A stretch of 25,162 nucleotides of DNA. Source: a virus. The stretch spans positions 1 through 25,162 of the IMG/VR virus record IMGVR_UViG_3300032322_001108; one strand, written 5' to 3'. Position numbers and translations under genes: made by a program. Below are positions 1 through 6,884 of the stretch, one piece after another; position 1 is the stretch's first letter, and every line of letters starts with the position of its first letter. The notes beneath the pieces were generated by a model that did no database searches, was not told the origin of the DNA, and saw only the letters and a program-made list of their open reading frames with translations.

Positions 1-171
1 GCCGAAATGAAAAGAAAATTTCCAAGGTTAGTTTGTGTTAATTACCCAAACGAAGAACACTACTACTGGAACGACGGAACAGAAAAAGGCCTTCATATTA
101 TTTCTTTTTTTATAAGCCCTAATACAGATTTAACCCAACAAAAAATACTATCAAGTATTAGTTATTTGTAA
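1..171 (+). CDS. 3' end of an unrecognised gene (partial)
   Basis: An open frame runs from the first base of the window to a TAA at 169-171, giving 56 residues of the C-terminus of a protein that begins outside the window. It is rich in aromatic residues (HYYW near residue 20) and ends in SSISYL. I do not recognise the family. It reads in the same direction as the terminase genes and ends 18 bases before the small terminase, with a promoter element between them, so it may belong to a separate upstream unit. The call rests only on an open frame ending just before a known gene. Confidence 0.55.
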   Translation, partial: AEMKRKFPRLVCVNYPNEEHYYWNDGTEKGLHIISFFISPNTDLTQQKILSSISYL

Positions 172-177
172 TTTTGC

Positions 178-185
178 TATATTTG
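178..185 (+). promoter_or_regulatory. Bacteroidota-type -7 promoter element before small terminase
   Basis: TATATTTG matches the Bacteroidota -7 consensus TAnnTTTG exactly. It lies 4 bases before the ATG at 190, so a transcript starting at the usual distance would have almost no leader. I see no convincing -33 TTTG at the standard distance; TTTG at 165-168 is too close. A perfect inverted repeat, AATACT/AGTATT with a 4-base loop, lies upstream at 144-159 and could be an operator. Confidence 0.6.
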
Positions 186-189
186 TAGT

Positions 190-627
190 ATGGCAACAAG
201 GAAACAAAATGAGGTTGGCCGAGAAATGGCAAACGCTCAAAAAAGCACGGAAATACGTAAAAAGCTAATGCTTAACGCTTTACAGAAAACCTTGTACAAT
301 GTTACTGCGGCGTGTACAATTGCAGAGGTTCCACGTAGAACATTTTACACATGGTTAGAGGATGATCCTGAATTTAAAAGAGCAGTCGAAGAAGTTCCTG
401 AAATAGCCCTCGACTTTGCAGAGCAAGCATTATTAAAGAAAATAAAAGGTGGCGATACAATAGCAACAATTTTCTACCTGAAAACAAAAGGTAAAAAACG
501 TGGTTATGTTGAAAAGCAGGAAATTGATAATTCTCACAAATTTGATACACCGTTAATTGTTGACTGGTCAGAACAGAATAGAACCGACACCCAAACAGAA
601 GGAAGCACACAGATTACTAAAGGATAA
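190..627 (+). CDS. terS: Terminase small subunit
   Basis: A 145-residue protein expected to recognise phage DNA and hand it to the large terminase for packaging. Residues about 20-65 form a helix-turn-helix of the kind seen in small terminases: a stretch reading NVTAACTIAEVPRRTFYTWL (introduce, turn, recognition helix), then a DPEF step and a long helix to about residue 90. The C-terminal third is charged and probably contacts TerL or the portal. The length is typical. The start ATG sits right after a -7 promoter element. The order small terminase, HNH gene, large terminase, then head genes supports the call. The family is known for weak sequence conservation, so this rests on the HTH pattern and position together. 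Confidence 0.85.
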   Translation: MATRKQNEVGREMANAQKSTEIRKKLMLNALQKTLYNVTAACTIAEVPRRTFYTWLEDDPEFKRAVEEVPEIALDFAEQALLKKIKGGDTIATIFYLKTKGKKRGYVEKQEIDNSHKFDTPLIVDWSEQNRTDTQTEGSTQITKG

Positions 628-641
628 CACTATAGTAGTAT

Positions 642-1202
642 ATGTTAAAAATACCTGAAATTATAAGTGAAGAAAAGTTTATTCCAGTAAAAGGATTTGA
701 GGGCTTGTATGAGGTTTCTAATCATGGCAGAATAAAAAGCCTGCTAAGAAAAAACAAATTTGGACACAATATATTGACCGGAAAGCGAGATAAAGATGGG
801 TATATTTCTGTTGTTTTAGTTAAAAATAAAAAACCATATTATTTAAGGGCGCATAGAATTGTTGCAGAAACATGGTTAGAAAACGAAAAATCATTAAAAG
901 TTGTACACCACATTAATAATATTAAAGATGATAATAGGATTTATAATCTTCAATGGTCTACAATATCAGATAACACAAAACATGCTTATTCTATTGGTGT
1001 AATAGTAAGCCCAAATAAGGGTAAAAAAGGAAAAGATAATAAAATATCACGAGAGTTTGATGTGTTAGATTTAAATGGTAATTTTATCTCAAGAGAAAAA
1101 GGAGTAATGGAATATGCGAGAAAGAATGGGTTTTCTTGTTCATTCAGAAAGGCTTTAAAAAAAGGGACTAAATATAGGAATAATATTTATCGCTATGTCT
1201 AA
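642..1202 (+). CDS. HNH homing endonuclease (NUMOD4-HNH-NUMOD1 type)
   Basis: A 186-residue free-standing homing endonuclease. Residues about 12-60 match the NUMOD4 DNA-binding module (VKGFEGLYEVSNHGRIKS). Residues about 68-116 are an HNH nuclease domain, with paired histidines at 89-90 (VVHHINN), the conserved asparagine in NRIYNLQWS near 102 and a following NTKHAYSIG. Residues about 138-186 look like a NUMOD1 module (DLNGNFIS, then KKGTKYRNNIYRYV). Such genes cut an allele lacking them and spread by repair copying. It sits between the two terminase genes, and its last 8 bases overlap the large-terminase ATG at 1195. Its codon use looks more AT-rich and lysine/asparagine-heavy than its neighbours, as expected for a mobile gene. 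Confidence 0.9.
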   Translation: MLKIPEIISEEKFIPVKGFEGLYEVSNHGRIKSLLRKNKFGHNILTGKRDKDGYISVVLVKNKKPYYLRAHRIVAETWLENEKSLKVVHHINNIKDDNRIYNLQWSTISDNTKHAYSIGVIVSPNKGKKGKDNKISREFDVLDLNGNFISREKGVMEYARKNGFSCSFRKALKKGTKYRNNIYRYV

Positions 1203-1287
1203 CAATATAATACGTGCTACCCCCAAGCAGGCCGAGGCTCACAAGTTACTTAGTGAGAATACAATCGTTCTGTACGGGGGTGCTTGA
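1195..1287 (+). CDS. Large terminase, N-terminal piece (frame interrupted)
   Basis: ATG 1195 opens a 30-residue frame ending at TGA 1285-1287. The peptide contains TPKQAEAHKLL followed by VLYGGA. This is what the first 30 residues of a large terminase look like: an adenine-recognising Q-motif followed by the first half of the Walker A loop. The second half of the loop (IRGAKSYW) continues in another frame from 1284. A one-base backward slip, a one-base insertion or a two-base deletion would join the two. Compared with the GGA-IRG(G/A/S)KS form I recall from related terminases, five bases (TGACA, 1285-1289) look extra. The start overlaps the HNH gene by 8 bases. It is either a natural frameshift, a broken gene or a sequencing error. 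Confidence 0.7.
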   Translation: MSNNIIRATPKQAEAHKLLSENTIVLYGGA

Positions 1288-2594
1288 CAATCAGGGGTGC
1301 AAAATCTTATTGGGGTTGCCTCGAAATCATTACACTTTGTTTTCAATACCCAAATAGCCGGTGGTTAATGCTTCGCCGTTCATGGGACGACCTTAACGTA
1401 AAACTGCTCGTAACATTTAAAGAAAACTTTTTAAACAAAGGTTTTGATAGGTACGTAAGAGAATACAACGGCCAAACCTCTACTCTTACATGGAATAACG
1501 GCAGCCAAATTGTGTTTATGTCAGAAAGTTACGATAGGGATAAGGATTTAAACCGTTTTCGTGGACTTGAGATTAACGGCGCATTTTGTGATGAAATGAA
1601 CGAGCTGCAAGAAATTACATTTGACAAAGTAATTGAGCGTTCCGGCTCTTGGTTCCATTCACCCGGCTGCCCAATTAAAATACTTGGAAGTTGTAACCCG
1701 ACAAACAACTGGGTTAAAAAAAGATTTTACGATCTATGGAAAAAGAACGCTTTGCCAAAGGGTATTGCATACGTTCAGGCATACATGACTGATAACCCGT
1801 ATATCCCTGCGGCATATCTTGAAAGCGTTAAACTATTACCAAGGTACCAATACGAGGTGTTCGTACTCGGTAACTGGGATATTCAGATTAAAACAGGTGG
1901 TGAGTTTTACAAAGAATTTGAACTTGACAGAAACGTAAGAAATAATTTTTACAATCCGGATTTAGCGTTACATATTTCATTCGACGAAAACGTCAACCCT
2001 TATTTGCCTTGTGGCATATTTCAAGTAATAAACGAGGAAATTAGAATGATTGATGAGATAGCGGCCGTTTCACCGAATAATGATTTAAAATATGTTTGCC
2101 GGGAAATAGTAAACAGATACCGCAATCACAAATCGGGTGTTTTTATCTATGGCGATGCAACCAGTAGAAAACAGGACGTAAAACTTGAGAAAGGCCATAA
2201 TTTATTCACTTTAATTGAAAATTACTTATCGGTATTTAATCCAATTCTTAGAGTTCCCCAAAGTAACCCGTCGGTAGTTATGCGTGGCCAGTTTATGAAT
2301 TACTTACTTTGTGGAAAAATTGAAGGGGCTTCGCTTTACATAGGTGATAACTGCCAACATACAATAAACGACTTTATAAACACAAAAGAGGGTGCAAGCG
2401 GTGATAAACATAAGGAAGTTCAAACAAACCCAACAACAAAAGCACGTGAACAAATAACCGGCCACTTTACCGATTTAACAGATTATGCAGTTTGTGAGAT
2501 ATTGAAAGAAAAATATATTAAATTTGTATCAGGCGACACAATACCAGTTTTCCACTACGGTAAAGGAGCAATTAACACACGAGTAAAATATTAA
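1284..2594 (+). CDS. terL: Terminase large subunit (main body, frame-interrupted at Walker A)
   Basis: The packaging motor ATPase and headful or site-specific nuclease. The 436-residue frame begins at TTG 1284 with the end of Walker A (RGAKSYWG; Lys7, Ser8). Walker B is INGAFCDEMNE, with Asp103 and Glu104. The coupling motif is ILGSCNPTN at about 133-141. The RNase H-like nuclease follows, with Asp234 in SFDENVNPY and Asp291 in IYGDATSRKQD. The missing N-terminal 30 residues lie in another frame at 1195-1287. No ATG precedes Walker A in this frame: stops lie at about 1251-1256, and the first internal ATG (residue 29) would lose the loop. Function therefore requires a frameshift, a corrected sequence or complementation. 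TTG overlapping the previous TGA also allows reinitiation, but that would split the P-loop between two chains. Confidence 0.9.
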   Translation: MTIRGAKSYWGCLEIITLCFQYPNSRWLMLRRSWDDLNVKLLVTFKENFLNKGFDRYVREYNGQTSTLTWNNGSQIVFMSESYDRDKDLNRFRGLEINGAFCDEMNELQEITFDKVIERSGSWFHSPGCPIKILGSCNPTNNWVKKRFYDLWKKNALPKGIAYVQAYMTDNPYIPAAYLESVKLLPRYQYEVFVLGNWDIQIKTGGEFYKEFELDRNVRNNFYNPDLALHISFDENVNPYLPCGIFQVINEEIRMIDEIAAVSPNNDLKYVCREIVNRYRNHKSGVFIYGDATSRKQDVKLEKGHNLFTLIENYLSVFNPILRVPQSNPSVVMRGQFMNYLLCGKIEGASLYIGDNCQHTINDFINTKEGASGDKHKEVQTNPTTKAREQITGHFTDLTDYAVCEILKEKYIKFVSGDTIPVFHYGKGAINTRVKY

Positions 2595-2597
2595 AAA

Positions 2598-2867
2598 ATG
2601 ACTGTTAAAACATTATGGCAAACAATAGATAAAAAGCGGTGCTTTACTTTCTATTTCGAGGATAAAACAACCAACACGTTAATCCATTCCGATACTTTTA
2701 TAAAAACAAGGCAAACAAATTACAGAAAACTGAAAGAGGATTTTGTAAAATTCATATTGGATAAAATGCACTTAGAATTGGCAATGATTGATGCCAAAGT
2801 ACACACGCTGAAAGTAAACAAAATTCCGTTAAAGATTGAGATAAACAACAACGAGTTGCCTAATTAA
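2598..2867 (+). CDS. Conserved-position hypothetical protein, 89 residues
   Basis: A small, basic, alpha/beta-looking protein 3 bases after the large terminase stop, so almost certainly co-transcribed with it. I do not recognise the family. It has no signal peptide or membrane segment. A KTRQTNYRKLKEDFVKF stretch suggests a helix in the middle, and the C-terminus is strand-like and polar (KIPLKIEINNNELPN). The position between terminase and head-completion genes suggests a packaging or head role, but that is inference from order only. Confidence 0.7.
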   Translation: MTVKTLWQTIDKKRCFTFYFEDKTTNTLIHSDTFIKTRQTNYRKLKEDFVKFILDKMHLELAMIDAKVHTLKVNKIPLKIEINNNELPN

Positions 2868-2868
2868 A

Positions 2869-2911
2869 TTGTAACAACACAAAACCAAAGGGTTAAATTA
2901 TGCTATTTTTG
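2869..2911 (+). promoter_or_regulatory. Promoter with upstream dyad for the portal/neck/baseplate unit
   Basis: TATTTTTG at 2904-2911 is a perfect TAnnTTTG -7 element, 6 bases before the ATG at 2918. A short palindrome TTGTAACAA begins exactly 35 bases upstream (2869-2877), and AAGGGTTA lies at 2888-2895. The promoter at 9894 has TTGTTACAA at the same 35-base offset and also carries AAGGGTTA. This hints at a shared operator or activator site. Confidence 0.55.
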
Positions 2912-2917
2912 TAAAAA

Positions 2918-3775
2918 ATGGGAAGACTACTAACCGATACAGATTATTTGCGTACCATTCAGGACGGTAATTTACAACAAATTATCGAGCAAAATATGCA
3001 AACGCTAAAAGATGTGGAGCAGGCGGCACAGTCCGAAATGACTTCATACTTAAAGCAAAGATACGACACAGCAAGAATATTTTACGGAACAGATTCGGCC
3101 TCGCCGTTCAATTTGTCAACAGTTTATAAAGGGTTAAATTTAGTACAGTATAGCGAGGCCGCTTTTTCTGCTTTAAACACATATACAACCGGGCAAAGAG
3201 TAGTTTACCAAAGTAAAATTTATTCGTCAACTGCAGGAAGCGCACCCGGTGCTTGGAACGGTGCACAATGGACTTATGTTTGTGATGATAAGAAGTTTTT
3301 TTACGTTACACTTCCTCAGCCTGAATATGATCACGAAACAACTTATGCGGTAAATGCACAAGTGTGGTATAAAGATTATGTTTATACGGCACTAAGAGCA
3401 GTAAAAGGAATTGTACCAACTACTCAAGGGTACTGGGCACAAGGCGCACAATACACACTTACAAACGAATACCCAACAAACACACTATATTGGACGGCAG
3501 GGGATAACCGCAACCAACAAATAGTAATGCACTTAATGGATATTACATTATACCATTTGCATTCTCGTATTAATCCTCGAAATGTTCCCGATTTACGAAA
3601 AGAACGTTATGACGGCAATAGCCCGAACCAGTCAGGCGGGGCAATTGCATTTTTGAAAAGAGTTGGAAAAGGTGATGTTTCATTAGACTGCCCTACTCTT
3701 ATTCCCGACCAAGGATTAAGCATACGTTGGGGTAATAGCGACGGGGTAATAGAACGAACAACAAACATGTATTAA
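2918..3775 (+). CDS. gp36-like (DUF1320) head-completion protein with two inserted CBM5/12-like modules
   Basis: The first ~58 residues (TDTDYLRTI, then a helix ending SYLKQRYDTARIF) and the last ~90 (DITLYHLHSRINP, then RKERYD and the ending AFLKRVGKGDVSLDCP) match the two halves of the Mu gp36/DUF1320 family, a head-tail joining protein usually about 140 residues long. This one has 285. The extra ~130 residues in the middle carry two repeats of the chitin/carbohydrate-binding CBM5/12 pattern. The first is at about 87-121 (YTTGQRVVYQSKIYSS ... GAQWTYV). The second is at about 140-173 (TTYAVNAQVWYKDYVYTA ... TTQGYWAQ). The insertion probably projects from the neck of the particle. The gene follows a strong promoter and precedes the portal by one base. 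Confidence 0.8.
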   Translation: MGRLLTDTDYLRTIQDGNLQQIIEQNMQTLKDVEQAAQSEMTSYLKQRYDTARIFYGTDSASPFNLSTVYKGLNLVQYSEAAFSALNTYTTGQRVVYQSKIYSSTAGSAPGAWNGAQWTYVCDDKKFFYVTLPQPEYDHETTYAVNAQVWYKDYVYTALRAVKGIVPTTQGYWAQGAQYTLTNEYPTNTLYWTAGDNRNQQIVMHLMDITLYHLHSRINPRNVPDLRKERYDGNSPNQSGGAIAFLKRVGKGDVSLDCPTLIPDQGLSIRWGNSDGVIERTTNMY

Positions 3776-3776
3776 A

Positions 3777-5015
3777 ATGAAAATATTCGGTAGAGAAATA
3801 AATATATTTAATAAGGTTGAACCGGTGCAAAACATATCGGTAAATAAACCTGCTACTTCCGATATACGTAATACAATAAAGGTAGAAACTACGCTTTACC
3901 GTGTACGCCAAACTATAGCAGAATGGCGAGCGGCTTTAACTTCTGCAGAGTCTATAGAATACCCAAACAGATATTTACTTTACAGAACCTATAAGGATGT
4001 TGAGTTAGATGCGCATTTAACGGCGTGTGTTGCGCAGAGAAAAGCAAATTTATTGAGCAAAGAGTGGATAGTGGTTGACAAAGACGGGAAAGAGATTGAA
4101 GAAAAAACGAAGATAATAAAATCAAAATGGTTTTATGACTTTTTGGATTTATCAATAGAGTCAAAGTTTTACGGGCACTCATTAATACAATTCGGTTCCG
4201 TAATTGATGATATGTTCAGTTCGGTTGAACTTGTACCACGCATTTACGTAAAGCCTGAATTTGATATTGTAACAGAAAACTACGCAGCATTTTCAGGAAC
4301 CAAATACACTGAAAACCCTTATAAAAGATGGTGTATTTCGGTTGGGGGGAAAAGAGATTTAGGATTATTTGCGAAAGTTGCGCCGCTTGTTATTTGGAAA
4401 AAGAATGCACTTGGCGCATGGGCAGAATACCAAGAAATATTTGGAGCCCCTATACGAATTGGTAAAACAAACGTTAAAGATAAAGCCACTTCCTCAAATA
4501 TGGAAAACATGCTAAGAAACATGGGTGTTTCTGCTTGGGGTATGTTCAACACTGACGACGTTATTGAATTAATTGAGTCAAGCAAAGGAGATGGCAGCGG
4601 TGTTTTCAATACAATGATTGACCGCTGTAATAGTGAAATATCAAAACTTATTTTAGGCCAAACAGGAACAACCGACGAAAAATCATTTGTTGGCAGCGCA
4701 AAGGTACACGAAAACATATTAAAAAACATTTCGTGGCAAGATGAGTATTTTTTAGAGAACGTTTGCAATATGCAATTAATTCCTTTAATGAATGGCCTTA
4801 ACATGGGCATGAATGACGTTAGAATTATTGCAAAACAAAGTGACGAATTTACTTTGCTTGAAAAATCCGACTTAGACGTTAAGCTAATTAATACCGGCAA
4901 ATATAAATTAACACCTCAATACATAAAGGAAAAGTACAATACAGAAGTAATTGAGGTAAGCGAACCGAATACGGTAAAAAGTATTAATAACAGTTTAGAA
5001 AGTTATTACCCGTAA
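3777..5015 (+). CDS. Portal protein, DUF935 (Mu gp29-like) family
   Basis: A 412-residue portal, which forms the dodecameric ring at the capsid vertex through which DNA is packaged and on which the neck assembles. Family marks include SIEYPNRYLLYRTYKDVELD near residues 60-80, then HLTACVAQRKANLLSKEW, typical of the DUF935 N-terminal part. KFYGHSLIQFG and the central PRIYVKPEFD follow. KLILGQTGTTDE near residue 295 is another strong DUF935 signature. Length is near or a little below usual. It overlaps the next gene (MuF) by one base (TAATG), the usual portal-MuF pairing. Confidence 0.9.
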   Translation: MKIFGREINIFNKVEPVQNISVNKPATSDIRNTIKVETTLYRVRQTIAEWRAALTSAESIEYPNRYLLYRTYKDVELDAHLTACVAQRKANLLSKEWIVVDKDGKEIEEKTKIIKSKWFYDFLDLSIESKFYGHSLIQFGSVIDDMFSSVELVPRIYVKPEFDIVTENYAAFSGTKYTENPYKRWCISVGGKRDLGLFAKVAPLVIWKKNALGAWAEYQEIFGAPIRIGKTNVKDKATSSNMENMLRNMGVSAWGMFNTDDVIELIESSKGDGSGVFNTMIDRCNSEISKLILGQTGTTDEKSFVGSAKVHENILKNISWQDEYFLENVCNMQLIPLMNGLNMGMNDVRIIAKQSDEFTLLEKSDLDVKLINTGKYKLTPQYIKEKYNTEVIEVSEPNTVKSINNSLESYYP

Positions 5016-5815
5016 TGTGTGTACGTTGTGGGAACATAGAGAATGTAAAGAAACCACGCATATTTACCGATGAAGAGGCAGAAAAGTATATTTATCGGTT
5101 ATATTCGGGATTAATTACAACGAACAGTTTAGATGTTGCCGCTTACAAAAAAGTTGGCGAACATTTAACTAACGGTGTGTTTAACGGGTTTGGTGCTAAT
5201 ATTGGAAATGTGGAATACGGCACACCCGATTATAAAATGCTCTTTGACTTACGAAGAAATGTTTATGTGTTTAGTGGTGCTAAACAATATCAACAAGTGC
5301 GTTTAATGAGTAGCTTTTTAACCAATGAAAGCGGAATTGTTCCGTTTAATGAGTTTAAAAAAGTTGCTTTAGATGCTTTTGAAACATACAACGTTAATTA
5401 TCTTTATGCTGAATACAATTTGGCAGTTAGTTCCGGCCGTTCCGCTTCAATGTGGATGGACTATGAGCAAAACGCAGCAACAATGCCATACCTTACCTAT
5501 AAAACGGTAGGGGATGGACGTGTAAGGCCTGAGCACAAAGTATTGGATAACATTACACGAAAAATTGATGACAAATTTTGGTCGTTATACTTTCCTCCTA
5601 ATGATTGGAATTGCAGGTGTACAGTAATACAAAGTGACGAGGGTGTGTTAACTGATATGCGAACATTCAAAAGCCCGGAAAGTGTTCCCGAATTGTTTAG
5701 AATGAACCCCGGAAAAGACAGAATAGTTTACAGTAAAAAACACCCGTATTTTAAAGTAGAAAAAGGCGATAAAGAACTGGCAAAAAAGAATTTTGATTTA
5801 CCTATACCGTATTGA
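5015..5815 (+). CDS. Phage head morphogenesis protein, MuF-like
   Basis: A 266-residue minor head protein. The C-terminal half has the MuF signature: RPEHKVLDN near residue 172, then DKFWSLYFPPNDWNCRCTV ending near 208. MuF-type proteins enter the procapsid with the portal and help shape the head; some carry toxin or enzyme tails, but this one ends soon after the core domain. The N-terminal CVRCGN has a CxxC pair of unknown use. Translation is coupled to the portal through TAATG. Confidence 0.88.
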   Translation: MCVRCGNIENVKKPRIFTDEEAEKYIYRLYSGLITTNSLDVAAYKKVGEHLTNGVFNGFGANIGNVEYGTPDYKMLFDLRRNVYVFSGAKQYQQVRLMSSFLTNESGIVPFNEFKKVALDAFETYNVNYLYAEYNLAVSSGRSASMWMDYEQNAATMPYLTYKTVGDGRVRPEHKVLDNITRKIDDKFWSLYFPPNDWNCRCTVIQSDEGVLTDMRTFKSPESVPELFRMNPGKDRIVYSKKHPYFKVEKGDKELAKKNFDLPIPY

Positions 5816-5859
5816 TAGCAAATTATATAAATAAAGGAAACGTTAACGAGCAGTTGAGA

Positions 5860-5949
5860 ATGTCAACCGGTTATTTCTTTTGCCGTTTGATTGAGAAAAA
5901 CAGGTTTAAACTTTCCATGGTTCAATTATTTTATATTCACTTGAATTAA
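5860..5949 (+). CDS. Possible 29-residue peptide between MuF and gpG-like genes
   Basis: An ATG at 5860 opens a 29-residue frame that ends exactly as TAATG over the start of the next gene at 5949. TAATG junctions are common in this genome (5015, 14133, 16634, 17293, 19704), and the frame fills most of a 133-base gap that otherwise has no gene. The peptide is basic and hydrophobic (SMVQLFYIHLN at the end), with no recognised family. The perfect coupling junction is the main support; it may equally be a vestige or chance. Confidence 0.3.
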   Translation: MSTGYFFCRLIEKNRFKLSMVQLFYIHLN

Positions 5950-6407
5950 TGTTTAAAGAACATAAAAAAATATTGGATCACTTTAATAAGTTTCAGCAAG
6001 AAGTTGATAGAATGGTAACCATTATGGGAAATGATGCTAAAAACCATTATGTAAATTCATTTTATAACCAAGGTTTTACTGATGAGTCACTCGAAAAGTG
6101 GCAACCAAGAAAAAGAAAAGAATACCGAACGAGAAGCGGCAAACGTGTAAATGATACCAATAGGGGAATATTAATAAAAACAGGTGATTTAAGTCGAAGC
6201 ATACGATACCGTAAAATAAGTAAATACAGTATTGTAATGCAAAGTGATAAGCCTTATGCGAGAATTCATAATGAGGGGTTACAGGGTAAGGCATGGGGAA
6301 AACATTCTTTTAAAATGCCAAAACGCCAATTTATTGGATATTCAGGTGTATTAAATAGAAAATTAAGAGATAAATTTGACAGAATTATAAAAAACATTTT
6401 TAAGTGA
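5949..6407 (+). CDS. Phage virion morphogenesis / gpG-like neck or tail-completion protein
   Basis: A 152-residue basic protein of the Mu gpG / phage virion morphogenesis type, which joins heads and tails. Supporting marks are LEKWQPRKRKEYRTRSGKRV, then ILIKTGDLSRSIRYR (these proteins usually read L..TG.L..SI), YARIHNEG, and the near-C-terminal KMPKRQFIGYS, the family's most stable motif. It overlaps the next gene by four bases (GTGA). Position after MuF matches the Mu order. Confidence 0.85.
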   Translation: MFKEHKKILDHFNKFQQEVDRMVTIMGNDAKNHYVNSFYNQGFTDESLEKWQPRKRKEYRTRSGKRVNDTNRGILIKTGDLSRSIRYRKISKYSIVMQSDKPYARIHNEGLQGKAWGKHSFKMPKRQFIGYSGVLNRKLRDKFDRIIKNIFK

Positions 6408-6883
6408 GTAAATTAACTTTATACAATGATTTAAAACCTGAGCTCGAAGGAATTGCGGGAATTAAACACGTTGCTCTTTGGCGAAACCAAATAGAGCGAG
6501 AAAATGTTGAACAGCCATACTTACGGCCGGCAATATTTATTGAGTTTTTACCTTCCACTTTTAAGGATTTACTTGAGGGTGTACAACAACATGAAACAAC
6601 GGTTCGTTTACACATTGTTTTTGAAAGTTACAAAGATGAGGACACGGCAATATTAAGCCTTGTGCAAACAGTTTTTCAAACAGTGCACCGATTTAGGTCG
6701 GGATATTGGAGTAAACTAAAAAGAATTGCAGAAACACAAAACTTTGACCACCCAAATGTGCAAGATTATATTCAGGATTATTTAACCGTTGGTAAAGATG
6801 ATGCGGGAAGTATAAGGCCAACAACAACAACAAACGCAACAGAGGTAATAAATAACGACATAGTAACAACATTAACACCATAA
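6404..6883 (+). CDS. Probable tail terminator / head-tail joining protein (gp37-like position)
   Basis: A 159-residue protein starting at GTG 6404 inside the GTGA overlap with the gpG-like gene. No strong motif is recognised. The N-terminal half alternates strands and helices, with PAIFIEFLPSTF and TVRLHIVFESYKD, a pattern resembling phage tail-terminator folds: a short alpha/beta domain of this size following the neck gene. The C-terminal part is threonine-rich and low in complexity (PTTTTNATEV). Role assigned from position and size, so moderately sure only. Confidence 0.55.
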   Translation: MSKLTLYNDLKPELEGIAGIKHVALWRNQIERENVEQPYLRPAIFIEFLPSTFKDLLEGVQQHETTVRLHIVFESYKDEDTAILSLVQTVFQTVHRFRSGYWSKLKRIAETQNFDHPNVQDYIQDYLTVGKDDAGSIRPTTTTNATEVINNDIVTTLTP

Positions 6884-6884
6884 A

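Noticed and set aside
1285-1287. TGA recoded as an amino acid in the large terminase
   Set aside because: Read-through continues in the wrong frame (QSGVQN rather than RGAKS), and many other genes here end in TGA, so the code is standard.
1282-1292. +1 frameshift at GCT-TGA in the large terminase (RF2-like)
   Set aside because: A +1 shift leads to the third frame (LDNQGC), not to the Walker A frame; only -1 or +2 would work.
1284-1313. TTGACA at 1284-1289 as a sigma70-type -35 box
   Set aside because: No matching -10 TATAAT at 16-18 bases, and the inferred host group uses TAnnTTTG promoters; it is better explained as coding sequence.
4319-4900. A 193-residue leftward open frame opposite the portal gene
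   Set aside because: No recognisable motif, no promoter or coupling, and lies wholly within a well-supported DUF935 portal.
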